NCBI RefSeq assembly: GCF_039954625.1
Contig: NZ_CP157199.1
Span: 1,240,001-1,304,000, forward strand
Source of the DNA: Pontimicrobium sp. SW4
GTDB taxonomy: Bacteria; Bacteroidota; Bacteroidia; Flavobacteriales; Flavobacteriaceae
Direction: 5' to 3'
Length of the DNA stretch: 64,000 nt
The notes beneath the pieces were generated by a model. It worked only from the letters and a program-made list of their open reading frames with translations, made no database searches and was not told the DNA's origin. The position numbers and the translations under genes were made by a program. This document shows positions 43,551 through 52,393 of this stretch, piece after piece; position 1 is the stretch's first letter, and each line of letters begins with the position of its first letter.

Positions 43551-45455
43551 ATGAGTAAAATTATTGGAATTGACTTAGGAACAACAAACTCTTGTGTTTC
43601 TGTTATGGAAGGTAACGAACCTGTAGTAATCCCAAATGCAGAAGGAAAGCGTACAACACCATCTGTAATTGCCTTTGTAGAAGGTGGTGAAATTAAGGTT
43701 GGTGATCCAGCGAAACGTCAAGCAGTAACAAACCCAACTAAAACAGTTTATTCAATTAAACGTTTTATGGGTAATAAGTATTCTGAGTCTAAAAAAGAAG
43801 CAGAGCGTGTACCATATAAAGTGGTAAAAGGGGACAATGATACACCTCGAGTAGATATCGATGGACGTCTATATACACCTCAAGAATTATCGGCTATGAT
43901 TCTTCAAAAAATGAAGAAAACAGCCGAAGACTATTTAGGAACAACAGTAAGCGAGGCAGTTATTACTGTACCAGCTTATTTTAACGATTCACAACGTCAA
44001 GCTACAAAAGAAGCAGGAGAAATTGCAGGATTAAAGGTTCGTAGAATTATTAACGAACCAACAGCTGCAGCTCTAGCTTATGGAATGGATAAAAAAGGAA
44101 AAGACCAAAAAATAGTAGTATTTGATTTTGGTGGTGGAACACATGATGTATCTATCCTTGAATTAGGTGATGGTGTATTTGAAGTATTGTCTACCGATGG
44201 AGATACACATTTAGGTGGTGACGATGTAGATCAAAAGATTATTAACTGGTTAGCAGATGAATTTAAAGCGGAAGAATCTATGGATTTGAGAGAAGATCCA
44301 ATGTCTTTGCAACGTTTAAAAGAAGCTGCTGAAAAAGCGAAGATTGAATTATCATCGTCTGCTCAAACAGAAATTAACTTACCATATATTACAGCTACTG
44401 CTAGTGGACCAAAACACTTGGTTCGTACCTTAACACGTTCAAAATTCGAGCAATTAATTGACGATTTAGTAAAACGTACTATCGAACCTTGCGCATCTGC
44501 ATTAAAAGCAGCAGGTTTAAGCAAAAGTGATATTGATGAAGTTATTTTAGTAGGTGGTTCTACACGTATTCCTGCTGTACAAGAGGCTGTTGAGAAATTC
44601 TTCGGAAAAGCACCAAGTAAAGGTGTAAACCCTGATGAAGTTGTATCTCTTGGTGCTGGTATCCAAGGTGGTGTATTAACTGGAGATGTTAAAGATGTAT
44701 TGCTTCTTGATGTAACACCTTTATCGCTTGGTATTGAAACAATGGGTAACGTTATGACGAAGCTTATTGAAGCTAATACAACGATTCCTACTAAGAAGTC
44801 GCAAGTATTTTCAACCGCTGCCGATAATCAGCCTTCAGTAGAGATTCATGTACTGCAAGGGGAAAGAGCGATGGCTGCTGATAATAAAACGATTGGACGT
44901 TTTCACTTAGATGGAATTCCACCAGCAAGACGTGGTACGCCTCAAATTGAAGTAACATTTGATATTGATGCGAATGGTATTATTAAAGTGTCTGCTACAG
45001 ATAAAGCAACAAATAAAACACAAGATATTCGTATTGAAGCATCGTCTGGATTAACTGAAGAAGAAATTCAAAAAATGAAAGCTGATGCAGAAGCGAATGC
45101 TGAAGCTGATAAAGCAGCAGTAGAAAGTGCTCAAAAATTAAATGAAGCAGATTCTATGATCTTTCAAACTGAAAAGCAATTAGAAGAGTTTGGTGATAAA
45201 TTATCAGAAGATAAGAAGAAACCAATTGAAGATGCTTTAGAAGAATTGAAGAAAGCCTATGAAACTAAAGATTTAGAAGTTATTACGCCTGCTTTAGATA
45301 AAATTAATGAAGCTTGGAAAGTAGCAAGCGAAGAAATGTATAAAGCACAAGCTGAAGCACAACAAGGAGGAGAAGCTCCAGGACCTGATGCTAGTCAAAA
45401 TGGGCAAGAAGAAGGTAGTGATGTGGAAGACGTAGACTTCGAAGAAGTCAAGTAG
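43551..45455 (+). CDS. dnaK: molecular chaperone DnaK (Hsp70)
   Basis: The 634-residue protein has the full Hsp70 plan: ATPase domain from [20 protein letters not shown], with [20 protein letters not shown] and [20 protein letters not shown], then a substrate-binding domain ([20 protein letters not shown]) and a helical lid. It ends in the acidic tail [11 protein letters not shown]. It folds and protects proteins with DnaJ and GrpE, which are not nearby. The stop codon is TAG, and 24 bases later a second copy of the last codons follows, ending in TAA. Confidence 0.98.
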   Translation: MSKIIGIDLGTTNSCVSVMEGNEPVVIPNAEGKRTTPSVIAFVEGGEIKVGDPAKRQAVTNPTKTVYSIKRFMGNKYSESKKEAERVPYKVVKGDNDTPRVDIDGRLYTPQELSAMILQKMKKTAEDYLGTTVSEAVITVPAYFNDSQRQATKEAGEIAGLKVRRIINEPTAAALAYGMDKKGKDQKIVVFDFGGGTHDVSILELGDGVFEVLSTDGDTHLGGDDVDQKIINWLADEFKAEESMDLREDPMSLQRLKEAAEKAKIELSSSAQTEINLPYITATASGPKHLVRTLTRSKFEQLIDDLVKRTIEPCASALKAAGLSKSDIDEVILVGGSTRIPAVQEAVEKFFGKAPSKGVNPDEVVSLGAGIQGGVLTGDVKDVLLLDVTPLSLGIETMGNVMTKLIEANTTIPTKKSQVFSTAADNQPSVEIHVLQGERAMAADNKTIGRFHLDGIPPARRGTPQIEVTFDIDANGIIKVSATDKATNKTQDIRIEASSGLTEEEIQKMKADAEANAEADKAAVESAQKLNEADSMIFQTEKQLEEFGDKLSEDKKKPIEDALEELKKAYETKDLEVITPALDKINEAWKVASEEMYKAQAEAQQGGEAPGPDASQNGQEEGSDVEDVDFEEVK

Positions 45456-45502
45456 CCTGTGCTGAGCCAAGTCGAAGTATAGACTTCGAAGAAGTAAAAT
45501 AA
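45456..45502 (+). repeat. short insert plus duplicated 3' end of dnaK
   Basis: After the dnaK TAG comes a 24-base segment (GTGCTGAGCCAAGTCGAAG within it). Then a second copy of the last codons (45480-45502) encodes DFEEVK with TAA. It matches 45433-45455 at 20 of 23 bases; the three changes are GTC/GTA, AAG/AAA and TAG/TAA, all silent. The inserted segment resembles a dispersed repeat I associate with other flavobacterial genomes, which I could not confirm. Confidence 0.85.
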
Positions 45503-45529
45503 GTTATTTTAACATTTATATTTAGAAAG

Positions 45530-45558
45530 ACGCAATCAGTAATGGTTGCGTTTTTTTA
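45530..45558 (+). terminator. terminator after dnaK
   Basis: ACGCAATC and GGTTGCGT pair over 8 bp with one wobble and a 6-base loop, followed by seven Ts. Confidence 0.88.
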
Positions 45559-45623
45559 TAGAGTAAAGTATGAATACTTGTAAGAAAAAGTTTATTTTTA
45601 GAGCCTAATTGCACTTTAAAATT

Positions 45624-46139
45624 ATGAAGAAAGTTAGTCCACTACTCGTTTTAGTATCTATTATTTCTATCTATTCATGCTCTATAGAAGAAGCTCCGAG
45701 TATAAATTCTGAGTATATTTTAGGAACCTGGGTTGGTGAAGACCTAGATTATTCTGGATCTACTGTGACAGAGATTTCAGGGCAAACTGTAACAGCAGAT
45801 TTCGTTGGAGAAGCATACGATTTGGATTTTACATTAACTTTTTCAGAGAACCCTAAGGAAATATCTACTAGCGGTTCATACAGTGTTGAGTTAACTACAA
45901 CAATTGAAGGCCAAGTGTCAGTCACAAATGTAGAGAATATTCAATTTTTGAATGATGGGACATGGACAAAATCTGGAGATGAAGTTACTATTATTTATAA
46001 TGGAAGAACATCAGTTTTTAGAATAATTGAGCTTACGGAAGATTCTTTAATTTTATCTCTTCCGACTGTTGAAGATTTATCACAGGGAGGAGCTATAATT
46101 ACCACTACAATAGATATGACTATTACGTTTTCTAAATAA
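45624..46139 (+). CDS. lipocalin-like lipoprotein, hypothetical
   Basis: I use the ATG at 45624, preceded in frame by a TTG at 45609. The 171-residue protein has a lipoprotein signal peptide with Cys in SIYSCSIEE. A beta-rich body begins YILGTWVGEDLDYSGSTV and contains DGTWTKSGDEVTIIYNGRTS and RIIELTEDSLILSL, the pattern of small lipocalin-like lipoproteins of Bacteroidota. The ligand and role are unknown. It is a single gene between the dnaK terminator and the flavoprotein pair. Confidence 0.72.
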   Translation: MKKVSPLLVLVSIISIYSCSIEEAPSINSEYILGTWVGEDLDYSGSTVTEISGQTVTADFVGEAYDLDFTLTFSENPKEISTSGSYSVELTTTIEGQVSVTNVENIQFLNDGTWTKSGDEVTIIYNGRTSVFRIIELTEDSLILSLPTVEDLSQGGAIITTTIDMTITFSK

Positions 46140-46198
46140 AAAGCCTATAAGTTTATAAACGTAATTAGTTATAATTTTTTTCTATTGACTGTATTTAA

Positions 46199-46230
46199 TT
46201 TGCTATGCATGCATAATATTTTTATATTTG
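46199..46230 (+). promoter_or_regulatory. promoter of the nitronate monooxygenase gene
   Basis: TTG at 46199-46201 and TATATTTG at 46223-46230 are separated by 21 bases, in the range of Bacteroidota promoters. The ATG at 46247 follows 16 bases later. Confidence 0.5.
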
Positions 46231-46246
46231 TTGAAATAAAACTCCA

Positions 46247-47194
46247 ATGGCAGCAAAACTTACAGAACTTCTCCAAATCACCTATCCAGTTATCCAAGCC
46301 CCAATGTTTTTGGTTTCTAATACTAGAATGGTGATTGAAGCTATGAAAGGTGGTATTGCTGGTTGTATTCCTGCATTAAATTACAGAACACTAGATGAGT
46401 TAAGAGCTGCTATTAAAGAGTTAAAGGAAGCTAAACCTAAAGGAGGTTCATTTGGATTTAACTTAATTGTAAACAAATCTAATGTCAAGTATAAAGGGCA
46501 GTTAGAAGTTATATGCGAAGAAGGCTGCGATTTTATTATTACATCTTTAGGTAGCCCAGAAGAAACAATAAAACAAGCCCATAAAGCTGGGATTAAAGTG
46601 TTTTGTGACGTAGTAGATTTAAAATTTGCTAAAAAAGTTGAGGATTTAAGCGCAGATGCTATAATCGCAGTAAATAATCAAGCTGGAGGACATAGAGGAG
46701 ATAAGTCTCCAGAAGAGTTAATTAAGCAGTTAGTTGCAAATTGTAATATTCCTATCATTTCAGCTGGAGGTGTTGGTTGTAAAGCAGATATTGATAAAAT
46801 GCTGAGCTACGGTGCAGCTGGAGTTTCGGTTGGAAGTCCGTTTATAGCTTCTATTGAAGCTAGCGTTACTGACGAATATAAGCAAGCTTGCGTAGAATAT
46901 GGTGCGGATGATATAGTAGTCACTGAGCGTATATCTGGAACACCATGTACTGTTATTAATACACCTTATGTGAAAAAAATTGGTACAAAAGCGACGTGGA
47001 TAGAATCACTTTTAAACAAGAATAGAAAACTCAAAAAGTGGGTTAAAATGATTCGGTTTTCCATTGGAATGAAAGCCACTGAAAAAGCTGCTAAAAAAGT
47101 TACATATAAGACTGTTTGGGTTGCTGGGCCAAGTATAGAGTATACAAACGAGATTTTACCAACAAAAAGTATTGTTGAGCGCTTGGTTAAATAA
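46247..47194 (+). CDS. nitronate monooxygenase family FMN enzyme
   Basis: The 315-residue TIM-barrel protein has the NMO/2-nitropropane dioxygenase pattern: YPVIQAPMFLVSNTRMVIEA, GGSFGFNLIVNKSN, FIITSLGSPEETIKQAHKAG, the conserved VNNQAGGHRGD loop with the catalytic-type His, and IPIISAGGVGCKADIDKMLS, GAAGVSVGSPF. It probably oxidises nitronates or a related toxic compound using FMN. The next gene, a PPOX-fold flavoprotein, starts 14 bp later, so two flavin proteins share one transcript. Confidence 0.9.
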   Translation: MAAKLTELLQITYPVIQAPMFLVSNTRMVIEAMKGGIAGCIPALNYRTLDELRAAIKELKEAKPKGGSFGFNLIVNKSNVKYKGQLEVICEEGCDFIITSLGSPEETIKQAHKAGIKVFCDVVDLKFAKKVEDLSADAIIAVNNQAGGHRGDKSPEELIKQLVANCNIPIISAGGVGCKADIDKMLSYGAAGVSVGSPFIASIEASVTDEYKQACVEYGADDIVVTERISGTPCTVINTPYVKKIGTKATWIESLLNKNRKLKKWVKMIRFSIGMKATEKAAKKVTYKTVWVAGPSIEYTNEILPTKSIVERLVK

Positions 47195-47208
47195 TTATTT
47201 TAGAGTTT

Positions 47209-47814
47209 ATGGAAATACAAAATATTGATAAACTTCGAGAATTATATGAGAAACCTAAGGGAAGAGCTAAAGTTAAATCACTACCAACTTTAGAGAAACA
47301 CTCAATTAACTTTATTAGTAAATCTCCTTTTTTAATAATTTCTACTTCAAGTAAACAATATAAAATGGATGCCTCCCCAAGAGGAGGAGCACCAGGGTTT
47401 GTAAAAGTAATAGATAACAATACTATTATTATTCCAGATGCTAAAGGGAATAATAGAGTTGATAGTTTATCTAATATCACTGAAACGGGTCAAATAGGTC
47501 TTCTATTCTTAATTTCTGGAGTTGATGAAACTTTACGTATTAATGGTAAGGCATTAATTTCTTCAAATAAAGATTACTTAAATTTATTTTCTTCAGAGAG
47601 AAAACGCCCAAAAGTATGCCTAGTTGTAACTGTAGAAGAAATGTTTTTGCATTGTGCAAAGGCTTTAATGCGATCTAAATTATGGTCTGAAGAAACAAAA
47701 ATCAATCGTTCTGAATTACCGTCAATGGGTCAAATGATGAAAGATCAGCTTAATGATGATAAACCAGTAGAATCTCAAGAAGCTATGATTGAGCGTTATC
47801 AAAAAGATTTATAA
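47209..47814 (+). CDS. pyridoxamine 5'-phosphate oxidase-fold (PPOX) flavoprotein
   Basis: The 201-residue protein has a split-barrel flavin-binding fold. The diagnostic segments are FLIISTSSKQYKMDASPRGG, GFVKVIDNNTIIIPDAKGNN, RVDSLSNITETGQIGLLFLI, ETLRINGKALISS, and a C-terminal MFLHCAKALMRSKLW block. These match the MSMEG_1061-type FMN-dependent PPOX group. Members reduce or bind FMN or F420; the substrate is unknown. It is co-transcribed with the nitronate monooxygenase gene and ends at a bidirectional terminator. Confidence 0.87.
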   Translation: MEIQNIDKLRELYEKPKGRAKVKSLPTLEKHSINFISKSPFLIISTSSKQYKMDASPRGGAPGFVKVIDNNTIIIPDAKGNNRVDSLSNITETGQIGLLFLISGVDETLRINGKALISSNKDYLNLFSSERKRPKVCLVVTVEEMFLHCAKALMRSKLWSEETKINRSELPSMGQMMKDQLNDDKPVESQEAMIERYQKDL

Positions 47815-47850
47815 TTTAAAAGCATCAATTTAATTGATGCTTTTAAATTA
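47812..47850. terminator. bidirectional terminator between convergent genes
   Basis: AATTTAAAAGCATCAATT is followed directly by a perfect complementary arm, with T-rich flanks on both strands. It serves the PPOX gene on the plus strand and the AraC gene on the minus strand. Confidence 0.9.
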
Positions 47851-48711
47851 TTACTTTATTGGTAGATAAAATTCTGTTTTTAGCTTATTTTCTGCTACAC
47901 GATCAGGATGACTTATATAGCGTTCTCGTACTGGTTCGTCTCTTAGTTCATAATTGGTATCCATTAACCATTCGTTAAAAATATAGTCATATACTTGCGA
48001 AAAGTATTTATACGACCCTTGATATAAAAACACAGCAAATTTCCCTCCGTTAAGTGTTTTAAAACCAACCTCTCCATTTGGTTTGGCATTCTTATGTATT
48101 ATAAGGCAAGCATCATAACGTAGCTTGTCTTCGTCTGTTACTTTTGGGTCATCATATGGTAAGCCTATGTGTTGAATTCCTTTTGTGAACAATTTTTGAG
48201 TTTTTATTTGATTCCACAATATTTTCCACGCTTTACCATAATCTAGTGATTGGTAAGGACCTTGCATACGGTAATAGATGCAGTTTTGGTCTACAAGGTC
48301 AATAATTTTAGGCTTTTTAATGTTTAAAGTTGTTTTCATAATGTTCATTGTTTTTATTGTATATAGTTTGTCTTTTCTATAAGCAGATGGTGAAATTCCG
48401 AAATAATTTTTGAATGCTTTTGAAAGTGATGAAGTCGCTTCAAAACCAACACTAAAGGCAATTTCTTCAATACTTAATTTTGTGTAACGTATCATTTTTG
48501 CGGCAGTTTCAACCTTAACTCTGGTAATGTATGCTCCAATGGATTCACCCAAAAGAGCTCTACTAATTCTATGAAAATGAAATGGTGAAAAATTTGAAAT
48601 ATCAGCTAGAGTTTTTATATCTATTTTAGTATCTAAATTGTCATGGATATATTCTATAACGCGATTTAGATGTTGCTGGTAAATAATTCTATTAGAATCT
48701 TTAATTCGCAT
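47851..48711 (-). CDS. AraC family regulator with GyrI-like effector domain
   Basis: The 286-residue protein has an N-terminal AraC DNA-binding domain with two helix-turn-helix units (KTLADISNFSPFHFHRISRA and SIEEIAFSVGFEATSSLSKA, FKNYFGISPSAYRK). A GyrI-like/SOUL-type effector domain fills the C-terminal half (QNCIYYRMQGPYQSL, FKTLNGGKFAVFLYQGSYKY). This is the Rob/SoxS-like arrangement, in which small hydrophobic ligands are bound by the C-terminal domain. It may control drug or stress resistance genes. It is a single gene on the minus strand. Confidence 0.92.
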   Translation of the reverse strand: MRIKDSNRIIYQQHLNRVIEYIHDNLDTKIDIKTLADISNFSPFHFHRISRALLGESIGAYITRVKVETAAKMIRYTKLSIEEIAFSVGFEATSSLSKAFKNYFGISPSAYRKDKLYTIKTMNIMKTTLNIKKPKIIDLVDQNCIYYRMQGPYQSLDYGKAWKILWNQIKTQKLFTKGIQHIGLPYDDPKVTDEDKLRYDACLIIHKNAKPNGEVGFKTLNGGKFAVFLYQGSYKYFSQVYDYIFNEWLMDTNYELRDEPVRERYISHPDRVAENKLKTEFYLPIK

Positions 48712-48802
48712 TCATTTTTAATTTATGTGACAAATGTATACTGAACTTATGGTACTAACTTTTCCAATCTTGCGAAGTTGTAATTTTAAACGTTTGGTAA
48801 TA

Positions 48803-49141
48803 TTATTTTTTAGATTTCTTTTTACCAGTAAAAATGTTTAAAGTAATACTAGCTGTTAATCCTCCAGCTGTGGTAGCAACAAGTTCACCAGTATCAAATC
48901 TGTTTCCCTTTTTGGTACTGTCGTAAATTTCTTTTGTTAATCCTGCTAAAGCAGAAGTGCCTAAACTTATCCAAAAAGCTTTCTTTTTATTTTTTGTTTT
49001 AGCGTACACAAATGTATAAGTTGCTCCAGAAATAAGTGCGCCTGTACCAAAATGGAGTTTGTCATCATCTGAGATAAATTGAGCATGACTTACGTTTGTA
49101 AATACTAAATAAATAATGAGGGAGACTATTGATGACTTCAT
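48803..49141 (-). CDS. exported YfiM-like small membrane protein
   Basis: The 112-residue protein has a signal peptide (about 1-20, ending HAQ). It then has DDKLHFGTGALISGATYTFV, KKKAFWISLGTSALAGLTKE and a final hydrophobic segment (ELVATTAGGLTASITLNIF). The D-K-x-x-H-F pattern and the glycine-rich helices resemble YfiM/DUF2279-type envelope proteins. The role is unknown. It lies between two divergently or independently transcribed genes and is probably a single unit. Confidence 0.65.
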   Translation of the reverse strand: MKSSIVSLIIYLVFTNVSHAQFISDDDKLHFGTGALISGATYTFVYAKTKNKKKAFWISLGTSALAGLTKEIYDSTKKGNRFDTGELVATTAGGLTASITLNIFTGKKKSKK

Positions 49142-49199
49142 TATGCTGTTTATATTTTATGTAATTTATGCTTTTTAATCAGATAAATTTATAATCAAT

Positions 49200-49523
49200 A
49201 TGTGGGAAGAAAAATTAAAAACTTATGATGCTTTAGTTGCAAAATGTAATCGTTTTGATAGAAAAGGGAAAACAATGCCTTATACATCTGCCAATGGTTA
49301 CATGTTTTCATTGTTTAACAAAAACTGTGAAATTGGTATTAGATTTTCAAAAGAAGTGCAAGAGAAATACATAAAAGAGTTTAATTCAAGTATTTATAAG
49401 TCGTATGGAGCAGTCATGAAAGGTTATGTACTTATACCAGAAACTATGGTTAAGGATTTAGATAAGGTTGCTAAGTATTTAGATGAGAGCTATGATTATG
49501 TAATGAGCCTTGAACCTAAATAG
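49200..49523 (+). CDS. small protein, possibly TfoX/Sxy N-terminal-like
   Basis: The 107-residue soluble protein reads KGKTMPYTSANGYMFSLFNK, EIGIRFSKEVQEKYIKEF and GYVLIPETMVKDLDKVAKYL. The order of a short substrate-loop strand, a hydrophobic strand, a helix and a final helix resembles the N-terminal domain of TfoX/Sxy proteins, but similarity is weak to my eye. It carries no signal peptide and no cysteine cluster. It stands alone in front of the membrane AraC gene. Confidence 0.6.
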   Translation: MWEEKLKTYDALVAKCNRFDRKGKTMPYTSANGYMFSLFNKNCEIGIRFSKEVQEKYIKEFNSSIYKSYGAVMKGYVLIPETMVKDLDKVAKYLDESYDYVMSLEPK

Positions 49524-49590
49524 TTTTGATGATTTACTTATAAGATTGTAAGAATAGCAAACGATTTTATATATTTAAAGCTGTTATCAT

Positions 49591-50724
49591 ATGGAAATAG
49601 CTAAAACACTTTACTTTTTTGCAGGAATACAGGGCATTATATTAAGCTTAATTCTTCTTTTCTCAAAAAAGCATGGTAAGACAAAGGCAAATAAGTTTTT
49701 AGCTGTATTCCTTTTTTTATTCTCCTTTAATATCTTAAGAAATTATTTTTCTGGCTATCATTTTAACTCAGTAAAGAACTACCCAATTATTTATTTAACT
49801 ACTTGGAGCTTTGTTAGTTTCTTTGGGCCTTTTTTTTATTTGTATGTAAAGTCTTTAGCTGGTCTTGATATACATTTAAGCAAAACAATTAAAAAACATT
49901 TTATCATTCCAATAATATATTTCTTTTTTTTGTTTTATGCAGGTATAAAAGGAATAGTAACAGATGAACAGGCTAGTAAACTCTTTATAGAACGATATAT
50001 ATATTTAGCATTTCAAGTTTTTATTGTTTTTCAACTTTTAGCTTATTTAATCTTGTCATTAAGGATAATTTGGAAATATCATAAAAGGCTACACAATCAA
50101 TTCTCTAATATTGATAAATTAAAACTGAACTGGTTATTTCAATTCACTCTAGGTTTATTAATTATATATATCCTTTGGATTGCTCTTATGGGAGGAGATC
50201 TTCTTATATTCAAGGAAAACATAGCTATTTCTGATTATGTCATTAATTTATTTTGGGCTATTTCCGCTATTTATGTGTATTGGATTGGTTACTATGCTTT
50301 ACTAAAACCTGAAATTTTTATTAAGCTAAATAGCTCCAGATTAAAGACAAACTCCTCGAATATTCTTTTAAATGACCAAGAGATCAAAGAGTATAAACTT
50401 AAACTAATAGAACTTTTAGAAAAAGAAAAGGTTTTTTTAAATGGATCACTTACTGTTAATCAGCTAGCAAAAAAATTAAAAACAAGCTCAAAAATCACTT
50501 CGCAAGTAATCAATATCGGGTTTGAAAAGACTTTTTATGATCTTATAAATTATTATAGGATAGAAGAGGTAAAACTCAATTTACTGGATGCTAGTTATGC
50601 TAATTATACCTTAGAAGCGATTGCATTAAGTTCAGGTTTTAAATCCTCAACTACTTTTAATAGGTTGTTTAAATCTTATACCAAGCAAACACCTAACCAG
50701 TATAGAAACACTCATTTAAAATAG
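49591..50724 (+). CDS. membrane-bound AraC family transcriptional regulator
   Basis: The 377-residue protein has seven predicted membrane segments in its first 235 residues (for example LYFFAGIQGIILSLILLFSK and FIIPIIYFFFLFYAGIKGIV) and a C-terminal AraC domain (LTVNQLAKKLKTSSKITSQV, then LEAIALSSGFKSSTTFNRLF, KSYTKQTPNQYR). This 7TM-AraC layout is typical of Bacteroidota and allows a membrane signal to reach DNA directly. It lies upstream of a secreted hydrolase gene on the same strand, a plausible target. Confidence 0.9.
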   Translation: MEIAKTLYFFAGIQGIILSLILLFSKKHGKTKANKFLAVFLFLFSFNILRNYFSGYHFNSVKNYPIIYLTTWSFVSFFGPFFYLYVKSLAGLDIHLSKTIKKHFIIPIIYFFFLFYAGIKGIVTDEQASKLFIERYIYLAFQVFIVFQLLAYLILSLRIIWKYHKRLHNQFSNIDKLKLNWLFQFTLGLLIIYILWIALMGGDLLIFKENIAISDYVINLFWAISAIYVYWIGYYALLKPEIFIKLNSSRLKTNSSNILLNDQEIKEYKLKLIELLEKEKVFLNGSLTVNQLAKKLKTSSKITSQVINIGFEKTFYDLINYYRIEEVKLNLLDASYANYTLEAIALSSGFKSSTTFNRLFKSYTKQTPNQYRNTHLK

Positions 50725-50834
50725 ACCATATTTATTGTGCCCAATACCTAGATTGGGCAATACAACCTTTGTTTTTATGCCTTTTCTGGCCATACTTTTG
50801 AATCATAATTATTAATCATTTAAAAAATATAATC

Positions 50835-52034
50835 ATGAATTTCAAATACTTACTATTACTATTTGTACTTACTTTTACTGGATGTTCCGCGGACCAAAAC
50901 GACGATAATATTATTGTTCTTTCGCAAAATCGAGGTGATATTGTTAGTGTTACTAAAATTGGCGCTTATACTCCAGATCAAATTAAACAAGTCATGCAGT
51001 CCCAAGGGTATGATATATCTATTTTAGATCATCTTACTTATTCTGTAGAGTTCAACAAAGTTGTTTATTTAACTACCAATCAAAATGGTGATTTGGTTGA
51101 AGTATCTGGGACTGTATTGATTCCACAAACTCAGGAAGCATTTCCTCTTTTCAGTATTCAACATGGCGTTGAATTTCACCGTAATAATGTAACTTCAGTT
51201 AGAGGTGCAGATATTGGAGAAGGCTTAGTAGGTTTAGTTATGGCTTCTTTAGGGTTTGCCACAACCATACCTGATTATTTAGGTTATGGAGAATCGACAG
51301 TTATACATCCCTACATTCATGCTAAATTAACAGCAACCACCACAATAGATTTAATTAGGGCTGCAAAGAAACACCTATCATCGACTAATGTTTCTTTAAA
51401 TAATCAACTGTTTTTATATGGTTATTCAGAAGGAGGCTATGCAACTCTAGCTACACAAAAGGAAATAGAACAAAACTATTCCGATGAATTTTCTATTACT
51501 GCAGCAGCAGCAGCAGCTGGACCGTATGATATACTAGAATCTGTTAAAAGAGAATTTGAAAATAAAGATTATCCTTATATGCCTAATATCGCTTTACTTT
51601 TTACAGCATATAATGAATATTATGAATGGAATAAACTTGATGAGATTTTTAATGCTCCTTATGCACAAAAAATGACTTCGCTATTTAGTGGGAATTGGTC
51701 AAATCAAGAAATTGAAAACCAACTTCCTTCCTCTTTTGAAGAACTCATGAAGCCTTCGTTTGTTGAAAGTGTTCTTAATGGGAGTGCTACTGATGTTATA
51801 AGTGCATTTACAGAAAACACATTGTTGGACTGGACTCCAAGATCTCCAATTCGTTTTTATCATGGAGATGAAGATCAAATTGTTCCTTATCATAATGCGT
51901 TAACAGCTTATGAAAACTTAACCTCTGCAGGAGGGGAAGTAGAATTAATTACTCTTAATGGTAAAAATCACGGGAATGCTAATGTATTCTCAATTATTGG
52001 TGCTATGGAGTGGTTTTATCAATTAAAACAATAA
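50835..52034 (+). CDS. secreted alpha/beta hydrolase lipoprotein (lipase-like)
   Basis: The 399-residue protein has a lipoprotein signal peptide with Cys17 (LTFTGCSADQ). Its hydrolase fold carries the nucleophile elbow GYSEGG, an oxyanion-type strand (FSIQHGVEFHRN), the DYLGYGES loop, and a likely acid-His pair in HGDEDQIVPYHNAL and NGKNHGNANVFS. It resembles secretory lipases and prolyl-oligopeptidase-like esterases. The substrate is unknown. The gene follows the membrane AraC regulator and ends at a strong terminator. Confidence 0.85.
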   Translation: MNFKYLLLLFVLTFTGCSADQNDDNIIVLSQNRGDIVSVTKIGAYTPDQIKQVMQSQGYDISILDHLTYSVEFNKVVYLTTNQNGDLVEVSGTVLIPQTQEAFPLFSIQHGVEFHRNNVTSVRGADIGEGLVGLVMASLGFATTIPDYLGYGESTVIHPYIHAKLTATTTIDLIRAAKKHLSSTNVSLNNQLFLYGYSEGGYATLATQKEIEQNYSDEFSITAAAAAAGPYDILESVKREFENKDYPYMPNIALLFTAYNEYYEWNKLDEIFNAPYAQKMTSLFSGNWSNQEIENQLPSSFEELMKPSFVESVLNGSATDVISAFTENTLLDWTPRSPIRFYHGDEDQIVPYHNALTAYENLTSAGGEVELITLNGKNHGNANVFSIIGAMEWFYQLKQ

Positions 52035-52045
52035 GGTTTGTTTAA

Positions 52046-52083
52046 AAGAAGAATCTAATGCTCTTTATTAGATTCTTCTTTAT
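52046..52083 (+). terminator. strong terminator after hydrolase lipoprotein gene
   Basis: AAGAAGAATCTAAT and ATTAGATTCTTCTT form a perfect 14-bp stem with a 7-base loop and a T-rich 3' flank. Confidence 0.92.
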
Positions 52084-52393
52084 TTGAATTAACTCCTTTA
52101 AACTTTTAGTTAATACCAATAATCATGCTTGACAATTTAGATAATCTCATAAAACATTTTAGCGAGCCTTAAGTCTAAGTAATTTTATAATTTGTATATG
52201 AAATTGTATGAATTATAAAATATTTGGTTGACTTTCGGAGTTTAAAATGTAACAAGGTAACAGAAAGTAATAATTATAATTGTTATAAATTTCATAGATC
52301 TAAAAAGAGATTTTAATATGCTTAGTGTAACAATATGTGTTATATCTTGATTTATGATTTACTATTTTGATGTAGTTAAATATGTGATTCTTA
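52084..52393. other. gene-free stretch before an AraC regulator gene
   Basis: About 310 bp of AT-rich sequence hold no open frame of interest. I see no convincing promoter pair, although a TTG at about 52349 followed by TATTTTGA is a weak candidate, and no structured RNA. Confidence 0.4.

Noticed and set aside
51498..51520. GCA/GCT triplet run
   Set aside because: It is an in-frame poly-alanine stretch of the hydrolase lipoprotein and needs no repeat explanation.
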